Notes: generated by a model not told the origin, from the letters alone. 64,000 nucleotides of DNA from Diplolepis rosae (GCA_030998225.1 JAPYXD010000608.1:3130501-3194500); one strand, 5' to 3'; positions 42,793 to 55,270 are shown, counted from the first letter of the stretch. A program made the numbers and translations.

Positions 42793-43232
42793 TATATTTT
42801 ATGTGCCTCCGGTGCGTAAACTCGTTTTACGCTACAGTTGAAAGTAGCGCAATATAATGTAATGGAAATGTAATGCAATGGAATGTAATGCAAAAATTGA
42901 ACTGAGCATGTGCCTATTACGATACGCTACTCCTACTACTACACAAGATCGAGAAAATCAAAATGGCCGGAAGTATTCGCGAAATGTCAAGTGAGATGGG
43001 CGATAATCGCGGCAATTTTGACCTTTTCAGATTGGCTTCGAGTGTACGCATAAAAACTCGTATATGCGCTGGAGTCACAAAAAATGGAATATGTGCCAAT
43101 GCACACAATTCGGGTGATTACGAGACTCGCTTAAAATGCTCGCAGGACTGATCGCGCCTCGGCTTCAATTTCCTGCGAGCATTGTCGCTCGTCGCGTAAT
43201 AACCCTCATTATGCGCCTAGGCACATAATATA
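42793..43232. repeat. MITE-like repeat with inverted ends
   Basis: ATGTGCCTCCGGTGCGTAA near 42801 and, complemented, ATGTGCCTAGGCGCATAA near 43226 are imperfect inverted repeats at the ends of a 440-bp block. No coding content is supported. Confidence 0.5.
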
Positions 43233-45168
43233 CTATTTTTAGTATTGTAAATAAACTATTTCAAATAAAAAACTATGCCTAAAATACTTTATATTAAAAT
43301 GTTATAAATATAAAGAACATAAATTGTATTTAAATTTACACACAAAATTACACAATAAGATTTTTTTGGTAGAAATCAACATGAAAAAACATTAAATTCC
43401 AATAAAATATTTTTTTAAGTTTTTGAAATATGTAACATTTTTTATGAAATGTCGTTTTCGAATCCCAAGTGCGAATAAAAGGTGTCATTGTTTAAAAAGA
43501 AATCATGCCTAAATTTGGATACGCAATTACATCATGAGATTTCTCTGCTATGAAGTAAAGTTGAAGACTATTTCGTTTGAATAAAATGCTGTGAAACAAA
43601 TTTTGTTCAAATAATAGTTTTGTCGATAAATATTACGGAAATGCCTGTTAAAATCAACATTTTGAAAAAAATTGCTTATTTTATTAATTTTACTGGCATT
43701 TTGGTAATGATTATCAGCAAATGTATTATACTTTCCAAAAAGCGGCGAATTGTACTGAAATATCTACTAAATTTGCAAAAATTTTGTGCTATAACTATTT
43801 AAAATTGTTGACTCGGTAAAATTATGTATGTTTTTCCTGATTCTGCGCAAAAAAAGCGCAAAAGACACGCCAATTCATTATTTATGGAATATATAATTTA
43901 AATTTAAATTATTTAATAATAACTTAAATTATTTTATTTCATATATTTTGAAAAATATTTGCCCAAAACAAATACCTGAAAAATTTTGTTAAATTTTTAG
44001 AATGATTTAGACACTTGAAATATAATTTTGCATTAACATTTGAAAGTCAATAAATGTTAATAATTAAAAAAATATATATCGATATAAACTTTGTGTAGCT
44101 TTCAAATCTATTATTGTAATTTAAAAATTATGCACAAAATTGTGTCTTACAATAAATATGAGGGTCAAGTTTAAAAATAATATTGTTTTTGTTGTATATG
44201 CAGAGACTCTTAATTTGAAAATTCAAAAACTCTATAGAAAGGAAAAAAATCAGCTTTTTAGGAAATGTATTGAAGTATTCAAGAGCTAGGTATTTATTGC
44301 TCAAAATTTGCGAAATGATAAAGACGATAAAAACGGACGTAGATAGACTACTGCGGTTTCAAAATTAAAAAAACTTAAATTAAAAAAAAATATGTATCAG
44401 AAAATTTCGTTTCATTGTCAAAACCAAAAGTAGTCTATCTATGTCCGTTTCTATCTTCTTTACCATTTCCAAAATTTTGAAAACAAAAGTTGATGCATGT
44501 GCATGTATACATATTTTCTGTACGTTTCCCTTAGCATCCAGTGAAATCTATCAGATACGAAAAAAATCAAGTTTGGTACACTGAGAAAAAAGAATATTCA
44601 AATCAAAGAATATTTCTTTGATTCAAATAAATATATAATAAATCATAAATTATAATAAATAAATAACAAAATATTTTTATTGTCTTTAAAAAATGAATAA
44701 TTAAAGCAAAAAAATGTTTTTCTAGTACTATTAAATATTCATTAGATTGAATAAATATGTTATTAACATTGTGTAGCAATTATTTGATAAGAGAAGTAAA
44801 TTCTTTGATGTAAAATGATGTGATGCATCTTGAAAGAAACAATACATTAATTCAAAAAAATTTGCATTGGTTCAAGTAAATTTGTTTTCCATTCCAATAT
44901 CTGATTCCTTGTTTGTAATGAGCGAATTGTAAATTGAGAGAAATATTTCTTTGAAATGAGGAGATAATTTTTGGTAGGATTAAATAATTATTTGCTCCGA
45001 AGATGTGATTTACTGTTTAAAATGGTCAAGTAGTAAAGTGTATTGAGTAATAATGGATGCAAAGAACGATAATGTTGCCTATGGTAAGTTAGAGATTTGT
45101 GTCAAAAAGATGTTACTGATATGAATAAACGTGTTTTGAAATTTAAGAAATATTTCTTAAATTTAAAG
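43233..45168. other. AT-rich spacer with a small inverted repeat
   Basis: The only structure seen is a pair of about 45-base arms around 44318-44368 and 44425-44470 (AACGGACGTAGATAGACTA and its inverted partner), probably a small MITE. The line CACTGAGAAAAAAGAATATT at 44579 resembles a MITE end but has no partner found. Confidence 0.45.
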
Positions 45169-45170
45169 TA

Positions 45171-46348
45171 GGGTAAGTGTGGGTATTACTGTGGATGCCC
45201 CAGTTACTGCGGTTTCAAATGAAACTAATGATATACAATGTTTTAAAGATATATAACGCTACAGAACAATTAAAAACAATTAATTTCTAATCCAAGCATA
45301 ATAAGTATCAACGAATTATCAATAGTTACGATATTTGTAGCTAATTGATTGCAATTTGAAACTCTCATGTTCCCGATTCCCATAGTTTTAATGCTTAGAT
45401 TTGTTGACAGGCCATGAACACGTTCTGAAAAACTTGTTATAATTCCGTTTCTGAAAATAAAATATTTATTGTGATATTATTTTTTGCAAAGTAAGTATCT
45501 TATTTTTCTAAATATTTATGCAAAATAACAAAAAATACGTTTTTTAATCATTTTTTTACCAAAACAGTATTTGGTACATGATTTTCATAGGTGTATGAAT
45601 TACTGCGATCTGTCAGGCGGCACTGCATAACCTTTCAATTTATTACAAATGCTTCGTAATGCTTACTTTTTATAATTGAGATTAAACAAAATGTTGAAAA
45701 CTCCAAAATCGTTGCTAATGAGGCAAGAGGAAGTCAAGTAATATAATTTTAAGGTAAATTAAATAAGAGTTATAATATTATTTAATCTTAATTTGTTAAA
45801 AATGCTTCATGTTCACTTTTTATAATTTAGTTTAAATAAAATGTTCAACACTCCTTAATCGTTGCTAAAGATGCAAGAGGAACTCAAGTGATATAATTTT
45901 AAGTTAAATTAAATAAAATTAATAAAATTATTAATCTTAATTTGTTAAGAATGGTTCGTCGTGTTTACTTTTTATAATTGAGATGAAATAAAATGTTCAA
46001 CACTCATAAATTAATTGTAAGTTCACTCAAAATAATATGTCAGTATTACGCGCGCAGAAATTTGGGTTTCCGCAGTAGTTGGAGCGCAGTAATTGGGGAT
46101 TCCGCAGTAATTGGTGCGCAGTAATTCATGCAAACCCGCAGTAATACCTACATGGAACATTTTTTTAGATTCGCATTTTTTAAGTAAATCTGGTTTCTTT
46201 TCAGGGTTTAAGGACTGCATGCTACTTACTTAATACCAAATACTGCTTTAAAAATTAATTCGCGACGACTTTTTCATCTCAAAATCTTTTTTTTTAACTT
46301 TAAAAGCCGTCTTGATTTTCGATCCGCAGTAATTGGTACATTTACCCT
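45171..46348. repeat. Inverted-end element with TA duplication and 150-bp tandem core
   Basis: The left end is GGGTAAGTGTGGGTATTACTG and the right end, complemented, reads GGGTAAATGTACCAATTACT. Both are flanked by TA (45169-45170 and 46349-46350). The core holds three tandem units of about 150 bp starting near 45639, 45790 and 45937 (each has TTTATAATTNAG and AATGTTCAACACTC-type blocks). A GCAGTAATTGG motif recurs near the right end. It is non-coding, about 1.18 kb. Confidence 0.72.
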
Positions 46349-46499
46349 AATATAAACTTCATGAATTGTAAGGAGTCAAGTATAAACGTTGTCATGGTTC
46401 TCTTAAATAACAAACAAATTCTTACCTCGAACCTGCCATTTGTCATCCGATACATACATATATAAACATCATACAATTACATCCACACCATTCAGTCGC

Positions 46500-46850
46500 A
46501 GCTAAAACTATCAATTGGAATATCTACTGTCGCCAGCTAATGAAATCGGACAAAGAAATCAAGAAAAAGCGGCCAAAACTAGCAACTCGTAAAGGCGCCA
46601 TCTTCGATCAAGATAACGCCGGACCAAATACATCTGGTTACTCGCAAAAAATTATTGGAGTTAGGCTGGGAAGTGATGCCTCATCCACCGTATAGTCCTG
46701 ACCTTGCACCATCCGATTATCATTTATTCCGTTCACTTCAAAACCATTTGAATGGAAAAACATTCGATTCAAATGGCAATACATAATTGATAAATGTTTG
46801 TTATCTGAATTAATAAACTTGCTTTGGAAATCATGTAAAAAAACGAAATG
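46500..46850 (+). pseudogene. Mariner F, 3' part
   Basis: Gives NWNIYCRQLMKSDKEIKKKR, FDQDNAGPNT (second catalytic Asp) and, after a frame change, HPPYSPDLAPSDYHLFRSLQ with the third Asp intact, which is mutated in element A. The 3' end matches element A up to the terminal repeat, which is degraded. The N-terminal part is at 41967-42231, so the copy is split by about 4.3 kb. Confidence 0.85.
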
Positions 46851-47600
46851 ATAATGATATTAAAACAAGATAATCAACAATTCCTCCCAGCGATCAACAC
46901 CCCAGAACTGTTCTCAGGTCCGCTTAATTCGTAGGCTGCTGCACGTGGTCGGTCTACCATCACGCCTGCAGATTCACCGGTCTCAAATGCCATGCCTGTC
47001 GGGTGATGCCCCCTGCGGATTGCCTGTGAACCCCTCTAACATGCGATTGTTACAAAGCAATCCTCTTTGGCGGCGCCGTTCAAACTGAGAAGGGTTAAAC
47101 AAAAAGAAAACGTCCAGAAAAGCAAATAAAATAAAATGTCGTAAGCAGCTCTCTGACTTCCTTTCACATTTAAAAGTTTCGTAATGAGAGGTTTGGGCTC
47201 GATCCTGTCGTTGCCGGTTGAGGTATAAAATAACGTAATCTACCACGTTACATTAGTATTCTGTGAGTCGCTAAACATTCATTTAAGACAATATACAGTT
47301 TACCTAAGGAGTTATTAAAGTGTAAAAAATTTCAGTTTTTTCATACTTTGAGTAAAAAAATTATTAATAAAACAATAGAGAAAACAAAAGTTCTGACCAC
47401 GAAGCTCTTCAAGATCAAATTCACTTTAATGTTGAAAAAAAAATTTTAAATTGGACCAAAATTAAAGACTGGATATTTTGAACGAAAAAAGTGCGTTTCC
47501 TCCCAGTGTGCGTCACAGAATACTTACAATGGACGAAATATCTATAAACACGCGCCTTTACCAATTTTTTCTGACTCAAAAAAAGGAGTAAAACGCTCCA
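46851..47600. other. Spacer upstream of the Ty3 RT piece
   Basis: Contains a GC-richer block (46890-47100) and GGCGGCGCCGTTC near 47074, somewhat like a retroelement primer-binding region, and a TATAAAA at 47224. No partner LTR was found, so I leave it open. Confidence 0.35.
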
Positions 47601-47639
47601 TAACTAAAATGAAAACAGGAGCTATTCAAAATCACCCTA

Positions 47640-49250
47640 TAATTCTCCACTATTAATTATACCGAAAAAGTTAGACCACACCGGAAAAAAAATAGTTATC
47701 GACTTTCGTCTTTTGAATGAGAAAACGACTGTCGATGCTTATCCTCTTCCTAACATATCTGAAATTCTCGTCCATTTAGGTAGGCATTATGAATATGTCA
47801 GAATGCCCGATGGGATTAAAAAACTCACGTCACATTCCAACGGCTAATGGATCAAGTTTAAGTAGGATTACTAACAAGGATCAGAACTATTCGAATACTT
47901 AAACGACATAGTTGTATACGCAAATAATCTAAAGGAACATGGAATAAAGATAAGAAGACTTTTGAAAAGATTGAAAGGGGCAAACTTATCATTGCCAGCC
48001 GAGAAAATGTGAGTTCCTATTGAAGGAAAAAGCTTATTCAGGTCATATCATTGGCAGTGAAGGTATAAAACCCGATCCAAAAAGATAGAGGCTGTTTAAC
48101 CCATTATTACCCAAGGGAAATCCAGGCTAGATAGCAACAAACTATTGGATCACTGTCCAAATGAAAACAAAATTTATCCGTGTTTTTTCTTTTTGCAACT
48201 CCAATTGTTTATGCGAAATTATTTAAACAAATTAACAAAAATTTTGCAATTTCAAAAAACTAAGAATGCCAATCGATTCTACGGGCAAAAACAAGTCGAA
48301 AACATTCATACCATTTCTTTGTCAGATTCTATTTTGTCAGTGTATTATCGTTATAAACAATGACGAAGCAGAAAACTGCTCTGTATACACTGAAAGTTAT
48401 TGTTCACTATGTAAAATCTCTCTCTGCAAAGAACACAGAAAAAATCATGCCTAAATGTCTTGTGCAATCGGTTCAAAAAAATCATGATTTCCGGACAAAA
48501 AAATGGTATAGAGGGTTTTTTACTTGTTTTTTTCCCGTAGAATCGATTGGCATTATTAGTTTTTTGAAATTGCAAAATTTTTGTTAATTTGTTTAAATAA
48601 TTTCACATAAACAATTGGAATCGCAAAAAGAAAAAAAACGGGTAAATTTTTTTTTCGTTTGGACAGTGATACAATAATTAGTTTGGTGCTATCTAACGTA
48701 GATTCGGCTTGGGGTAGAACAGGGTTCAGCATATCCCCTCGCAATGTCATTGTTTATAACGATAATACACTAACAAAATAGAATCTGAAAAAAAAAATGG
48801 TATAGAGGTTTTCGACTTGTTTTTGTCCGTAGAATCGATTGGCATTATCAGTTTTTTGAAATTGTAAATGTTTTGTTAATTTGTTTAAATAATTTCGCAT
48901 AAACAATTGGAGTCGCAAAAAGAAAAAACACGGGTAAATTTTTTTTTTATTTGGACAGTGATCCAATAGTTAGTTTGGTGCTATTTAGCCTGGATTTCGC
49001 TTGGGTAATAATGGGTTACTGTTTCCCTCAACCTAAAAACCCAAAAAATATCAAACACTTCCTAGGACTCGCCGGATATTATCGGAGGTTTATTAAAGAT
49101 TTTTCCGCAATAGCAAAATCTTTAACAAACCTTTTGAAAAAGACGGCAATCTTTAAATGGCGAGAAGATGAAGAAAAGAGTTTTAAAATTTCAAAACAAG
49201 CCCTATGTAGCAGTCCTATTTTACAATAAGCAGTATTATATGCAATACGA
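47640..49250 (+). pseudogene. Ty3/gypsy reverse transcriptase, broken and interrupted
   Basis: Before the insertion the + strand reads [19 protein letters not shown] and, after a deletion, FEYLNDIVVYANN (RT active site; the usual YxDD is changed), EKCEFLLKEKAYSGHIIG and SEGIKPDP. After 49023 it continues FPQPKNPKNIKHFLGLAGYY and RRFIKDFSAIAKSL, the RT connection region. The two parts are separated by the foldback at 48097-49018. Frameshifts are common. RNase H and integrase were not recognised. Confidence 0.82.
48097..49018. mobile_element. Foldback transposon with 5-bp target duplication
   Basis: The ends are about 270-base inverted repeats (TAACCCATTATTACCCAAG at 48097, complemented at 49018). 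CTGTT flanks both sides (48092-48096 and 49019-49023). Removing it rejoins the RT sequence. The centre contains a third, inverted arm copy (about 48487-48720). No transposase is recognised inside, so it depends on a source elsewhere. Confidence 0.85.
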
Positions 49251-50427
49251 GAAGGACCTATAAAGGTCGTAAGTTCACCTTTGAGCGATAGTGTAGATAG
49301 TCCTACGGATGACGATAGTAAGGATAAGTTACAAGAAGAAGAAAATTAATCCAAGCCATCGGTAGAGAGCCTGGAAAATTCATTTTTATTATTTGAGCGA
49401 TCCCTAAAGGCCCGCGAGGATTGGCTACTTGAAGGAAACCCAGAAAAGGATGCTCTTATCTTCGAGATTACAACAGTTTCAGAAGGAGAAGACAGTCAAG
49501 AACTCCTTGAGGCCATTGAAGAGTTAGAACTAAAAAGTGAGCCAGGATTTGATAATCGAATCAAAACAGCGCAGAATTTGATGAAGGAGACACACAGGAT
49601 TGGAAAGTAAATCAACATAGAAACTAAAGAAAATCTGGACCCAGGAATTCTGTCCTTCGATGAGGAAGCCCAACCCCTACCGAGTTTAACCCAAAGAACC
49701 CGGGCGAGCGTAACTTTTGGACCCGAGATAGCTGCAACACCAGACATATTAGAAAATTTTAGTCCCTCAACAGTTAAGAACCTAGAGCAATATCAACTCT
49801 ATATTCAAATACCCCAGACGATCACGCCAACGCCATAACCACATTGAATATAAACAAGCCACGTATTATAGAATGGACATTGAGATTTCTGTATTTAAAC
49901 ATATCCAAAAACGAATCAGTAAATAAACCTAAATTGATCACCAGCATCCGTCCAGGGTGTCCTACCACTTACAGCCCAAACGCCCACACTGTAAGTTCCA
50001 AACTTCTTAGTTGCAGAGGAAATTTAACATATTTGTGGAATAACTATGTACATTTCCTTCCTGCCGACGGTGAAATAACCACCCTTATAGGTAGGTTACT
50101 AATTGATCTAAGAGCAATAAGACCCTCAGGAATTAAAAAATAAACGATGAAAAATAGAAAAAGTACTGATTACTCCGCGGGGTCGATCAAATAAATATTT
50201 ATTGATAATAAAAAAAACATCATTTCAACAACCTAGATAAAGAATACCTCCGAGCTGCCCTCCACACTTTGAGGGTGACTTTATTCAGAGAAAACATTTC
50301 AGAATTTCGTATTTCACGATATGGAGATTTGACAGAAGATCTATCAAAAGAAGAGTTGCTCAAAATTTTGATTAACGAATTCAAAAATAGTAACATGAAC
50401 ATAAACATATGCTGCGGCAATAAGTCC
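49251..50427 (+). other. Coding-like sequence after the RT, not recognised
   Basis: On the + strand, an acidic segment (SDSVDSPTDDDSKDK), LLEAIEELELKSEPGF and TRASVTFGPEIAATPDILEN, then an open frame at 49844-50143 (LNINKPRIIEWTLRFLYLN). These look like a retroelement-type polyprotein but I cannot name the domain. A short frame at 50220-50420 (EYLRAALHTLRVTLFREN) lies just before the next element. Confidence 0.35.
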
Positions 50428-53305
50428 GCGAAATTATTGTCCTATTGAGCCTCTTTTAATTCCCCTAAGAGAACGTCTCTAGTACGACGGGTTGTTAGTA
50501 CACAGGAGCTCGAATTTTCAACCTTTTACCGGGGACGCCGATATTCAGTTTACCATAACTTCTACAAAAGTTATCCAAATTAATTTTTTTATAGAGGTCT
50601 TGGAAACGTTATTTCATCAGCTTTATAATGAGCCATGGTCGAAAGTGGGGCGAAAGAAATTGGTGGAGATATATAACATTTCTTGCGCGCGGTTTCTGAA
50701 TCGCAGTACCGCTAGGCGCCACGATCACGACGTACCGTCCATTGGGAACTTATTTAATTGTACTTTGTATAATTTGTTCGTAAAACTGTTATTTTTGGCT
50801 GGTACAAAATTAAAAATAAAAATTAATTTGTCATTCGGGGTTATTTTTTAGTGTGAGTCCCCTCGCCTCTCACATCGAAAATTGAGTCAAATAATTTGCT
50901 TATTACAGTGTATGTGCACTTCTCTTTCTTCTTTGCCTCACAGTTTTTTTCGAGAAAACATCACATTCTAAAGATGACGAATATTTTCTCGACATGAGAG
51001 TTAATTCAGCAGAGGAAACGAAAGAGTGATATTTTTGTGTACCAGGCACTGTATTTGCTGATGCAAATCTACTCTTAAGTTCTTGAGCTGTGATGGCGTG
51101 ATTTTCTTTGGGACTAAAGAATACTAAAGTTACAACTAAATTTTTCTTTGCCCATTGATACAAGGCATCAGCATTCAAAATCGGATCTTTAGATGACGCT
51201 TGTAGGCTAGCACGCGCTGCGAGTCTTTTTAAATTTCCCCCAATACCATCACAAGGGCCTTTTCCGTGCGCCGTTTCATTTTTTGCCACTCGGCTGGAAT
51301 ACCAAAATCCATTTCATGGTGGAGCAAATTGATGAAGTTATATTTATTTTAAAGTGCTGGGCTTAAGGTTTTTGAAGAAATACGACTGTTGTTTGGCTGT
51401 AAAAGAGTGAGGTTTAAGCTTAAGCAAGCGTTCGCAAATTTGTTCAGCAAAATCATCTGCGTCTGTTATTTCCGTGCGTAACGTACTTCTGTCAGTTTGT
51501 TGCAAATTCTGGAATTCTACTCTGTTAATATACTGGTCTACGAGAACTGATGTTATAAAGTCCTTGAGTGCGCTTGTACCAGGACACGCTATGCATTCAT
51601 TCAAGTAGCATTCTGAAGTCGGAACGCTACACATAATCCTGTTCATAGCATCATAATAAATCTTAACGGGGGAAAAATTTTCGCAGGTTGGTTCTTTTAA
51701 ATCTACAGCATCTAGCTAAGCTGAGAGAATTTTGATAAGCAAATTTTAACTGTAGAATGCTGAGCCTTAAAATTTGCATATAATTCAGAAAGCTTGCACA
51801 GAATTAACTTTTTTTGAACATGCTCACGGGAGCCATCATCTTTTTTTACGGAAACGAAATTTTTCATGCCAGGCATCATACGATTATTCTCATCATCAAG
51901 GTAAAATTTTTTGACCAAATTTTCAATATCAGAATCTAAAGTTTTACCTTTTTTTAAATTAGGAGAAGTTAAAATACCATTCTCAGCTACTAATGATTTT
52001 CATCAGAACAATCAGTTTTAGATTTTTCAAACTTGGATGTCGAAGGATCGGCAAAGATATCGTCGTCTTCCATTAAAATATCATTCTCGAGAATAGGAGG
52101 TGAATTATCGTTGATCACTGAAGCATCTTCAATTGTTGGATCAGTATGAGAATACAAAAAGGATAGAAATGCAAGTTGAGAAATTCCTTTTCTGCAATTT
52201 ACAGACAATTTCGCATCGATGGGTATACTGGGATACTTTTTTTTGAAGAGTTGCAGAAATTGTTCTTAAACTGCACGGATCACGCTTGTGATTTTCCTTA
52301 GAAAAAGGATTGTAACAACGACGACCCAAGCTGGTTCTTCTTGGCATGATTGAAAATTAAGCAGAAGAAAAAGCTAAGTTGAGGCACTGAATAACAATGC
52401 GAGTCCAACCACGGAAGGTGGGTAAGTGTTCGAAATATAGTACTCAAGTAATACTATGTCTATTTTGAATAATGAGAAAAGTAAATGAGAATGAATAATA
52501 TACGGGAAAGTACAAACCTGTAGTATTATGACGTCGAAATAAGCCGAAGCTAAATCGCATAAAAGCAATTTCTGATCGAAAAATAATTGGCAATTATAAT
52601 AACTGACAATGAGTTTTGTTGCGAGAAAGGTATCGAAGATATCCATCTAGTGGTCAAATATGTATACTAATTTTTTCGGCAGGTTTTTCGAATTCTCTCT
52701 AAAGTCTTAAAAATGAAGTATCGACATAACAGTGGATTTTATGTGTCCAATAAATAATAAAAATTATTATCCGTGAAATAATTTATAACGATAATAACAA
52801 TTTGGTTAAAAAATGCAGTTTGTAGTCGATTATTTGTAGTCGACTAGAAACCGGACATTCTGAATTTGAAGCATGGGCGCTCGCGAGACAAAAGCCGCGC
52901 GCAAAGAGTGTTATATATCTCCACCAATTTCTGTCGCCCCACTTTCGACGATGGCTCATTTTAAAGAGAAAAAAATCAAGCCTTTTTTTGAACCCAATTT
53001 GGGGAAGAAAATTAACGGCCGCACTTGGAGAAAAACTCAAAAATGTGTTTAAAATTAAAAAATGAAGCTCAAATAATTTTTTTAATCTGAAGCCATTGCC
53101 TTCAGCGTAAAGCTGATGAAAAAAAGTTTCTAAGACCTCCATAAAAAAATTAATTTGGATAACTTCTGTAGAAGTTATGGTTAATTGAATATCAGCGTGC
53201 GCGGTAAAATGTTGAAAATTCGAGCCCCTGTATACTGACAACCCGTCGTACTAGAGACGTTCTCTTAGGGGAATCAAAAGAGGTTCACTAGGACAATAAT
53301 TTCGC
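50428..53305 (-). mobile_element. Long-inverted-repeat element with a CxNPF-type gene, copy 2
   Basis: GCGAAATTATTGTCCTA starts at 50428 and recurs inverted, ending at 53305. About 450-520 bases are shared, including CCCCTAAGAGAACGTCTCTA, GAGCTCGAATTTTCAAC and ACTTCTACAAAAGTTATCC-type blocks. The right arm has an extra ~230-base segment. Between the arms the minus strand carries the CxNPF-type gene described below. No clear target duplication is seen. The organisation fits a DNA transposon of about 2.9 kb. Confidence 0.75.
50903..52347 (-). pseudogene. CxNPF / HGKGPCDGIGG family gene, degraded
   Basis: Minus strand order: MPRRTSLGRRCYNPFSKENH (52347), LSVNCRKGISQL (C-x-C-R segment, 52190), an acidic part (DDDIFADPS), KKFYLDDENNRMMPGMKNFV, then CPGTSALKDFITSVLVDQY. 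After 51344 the frame jumps to NFINLLHHEMDFGIPAEWQ and TAHGKGPCDGIGGNLKRLAA, and ends FASANTVPGTQKYHSFV. Arthropod homologues of this type normally have a central part with LDFAEN- and SDG-like segments, which is missing here. Such Asp motifs would fit an RNase-H-like transposase fold, but this is inference. Several frameshifts make it inactive. Confidence 0.68.
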
Positions 53306-53409
53306 TGTCTTTCAAGGAAATCGGAGACAAAAAGTTTTTAGGCGGGTACACTTGACCAATTTTGCCCGAGCTGTAGCAAAGAAGGAGATCGAGAAGCTGT
53401 GCGGCAGTA

Positions 53410-54505
53410 ATAAAAAATATGGAAGCTTCCTTATATTCCTGGAGTATTTCTTCGGCTTGCAGGTTGCCAAGAACAAAGAGAAGAAGGAAGAGGCTGCCAA
53501 GCTTCGTACATGAGGAAAACCAGACCGATCTGGAGCCAGCAGGAAGTTCCACGCAGGATTCCCGCAAGAGGGCAAGAGAGACAACTGAGAGCCCGGAGGA
53601 TCCTGGCAATAAGAAACCAGAGGAAAAGAGGCCGAAAGCCTCAAAACATCCGGAGGAATGGGTGGAGGTCCCTGTAAAGAAGGACATCCGGAAGAAGAGG
53701 AAGAACAAGCCGGAGGAAAAAAAAGCGGTGCGGTCAAGACCACCTTGATCAGAGGTCATTCTGATAAAATCCTCGAAGGGGGTTAGTTACGCGGCGATTC
53801 TTAAAAATCTGAAGAGCCGCGTAAATCCCGAAGAATTGGCGGCAAAAGTAGGAGTAATTAGAGAGTCCAGGACGAAGGATCTCCTGGTCGAACTAAAGTG
53901 CAAGGTGAAGCACAGAGTGAGTTTGGACTCTGCCTTCCGCGAAGCAATTGGAGCGGCTGGATCCGTCCGACACCTCGTCCCCACGGTCGAGGTGGAGATC
54001 CTGGACATAGATCCCACGGTGGAGGCTGAAGACATAGCAGGAAGACGGAGATCAAGCGATGTTACCGCTGCCTTGGCTTTGGCCACATAGCGGCTGACTG
54101 CAGGAGGCCAGATTGCAGCAGGAGCTGCTGGAAATGCGGTGTGAGGAGGGACACACTGAAAGGACCTGCACAAGGAACTCGTGGTGCTACCTCTGCACCG
54201 CCAGAGAGGAGAAGCCCCGGGCCGATCACATCCCGGGAACCATGAGGTGCGCGCCTTTGCGGGAAGCAGCTCCGAATAGGAAGCCTCTAAGAAGCCGCGA
54301 TTAGAGTCCAAGCAGGCAAAACAGGAGGACGCCGAGGTACGGCTTATTGCGCCTATAGACAATGACCCTGAAGTAATGCTAACGCGGTTCCGGGGTCATT
54401 GTCTGGCGAGGAAACAGGGGAATTTTGAGTTTAGTGGGTAATGCTTCGGCGAGTCCCACACAGCGTACGTAAATGCATTCTCTTTTCTTCACTGAAAAAA
54501 AAAAT
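53410..54505 (+). mobile_element. ORF1-only R1-clade LINE derivative, copy 2
   Basis: The + strand has an ORF1-like region (KKPEEKRPKASKHPEEWVEV at about 53620, LIKSSKGVSYAAILKNL at about 53765, VEVEILDIDPTVEAEDI at 53990) and, in another frame, CYRCLGFGHIAADC, a CCHC knuckle near 54065. It then runs into the same 3' segment as copy 1 (TTGAGTTTAGTGGGTA near 54427, CCCACACAG, GTAAATGCATTCT) and an A-rich tail at 54497. Several frameshifts are present. No ORF2 follows. Confidence 0.75.
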
Positions 54506-54588
54506 ATATCGAAATTTCATGACAATCCCACCTTTAGTTCAGAAGTTACAGAGGTTTTGGTGAAGCAACTTTTGTCATTTTCAAAACA

Positions 54589-55270
54589 ATGGATAGAAAT
54601 CAGTTTCGAGTGTTAATCAAACATTGCTTTTAATAAGAAAAAATACTTTTGACGTAAAACAGTGGCTTGATAAGCGTTATGGGGACTCTGCACCAAGAAA
54701 ATCAACAACCATTAACTTGTATGCGGAATTTAAACGCGGTCGTACAAACCGCGATGACGGTGAACGTTCTCGTCGCCTAAAATTAGCATTTGTTCCGGAA
54801 AACATAACCAAAGTCCACAAAATAGTTTTGAGCGTTCGTAAATAAAAGTTGCGTAAGATAGCTGACACCTTAAAGATATCAGAAGGTAGTGTGTTTACAA
54901 TTTTGCACGAATCTTTGGGGATGCGTAAGTTGTTTTCGAAGTGGTTGCCGCGTTTGCTCACACGCGATCAAAAACAACAACGCGTCGAGGATTCAGAGCG
55001 CTGTTTGGAGCTGATCAAGTGAGGTAAAAAGGATTATCTGCGTCTGTATGTTACGATCGATTAAACATAAATCCACCACTGCACACCTGAAATAAAAAGA
55101 TCGTCTGCTGAGTGGACAGCAGCTGGTGAAAGCCGTCCAAAGCCTCCAAAATCTCAACAGTCAAATTGAATGAATTAAGCTTCAAATTTCTTCCTCACCC
55201 ACCATATTCTCCAGATCTGGCCTCCATCGACTTCTGGCTCTTTGCAGTCAATCCATCGCAATATGAGATT
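54589..55270 (+). pseudogene. Mariner G, broken transposase
   Basis: Starts MDRNQFRVLIKH, then VKQWLDKRYGDSAPRKSTTI, FKRGRTNRDDGERSRR, LRKIADTLKISEGSVFTILH and RLLTRDQKQQRVEDSERC. Then, after a loss of the D1-D2 region near 55165, LPHPPYSPDLASIDFWLFA (third catalytic Asp). It resembles elements C and D. Stops and a large central deletion make it inactive. Confidence 0.85.

Noticed and set aside
46023..46220. 65-codon minus-strand open frame
   Set aside because: It is made of the GCAGTAATTGG repeats of the inverted-end element. It is not a gene.
53274..53759. Long minus-strand open frames of 143-161 codons
   Set aside because: They are the reverse of the R1-type ORF1 segment on the + strand, where the recognisable protein blocks lie.
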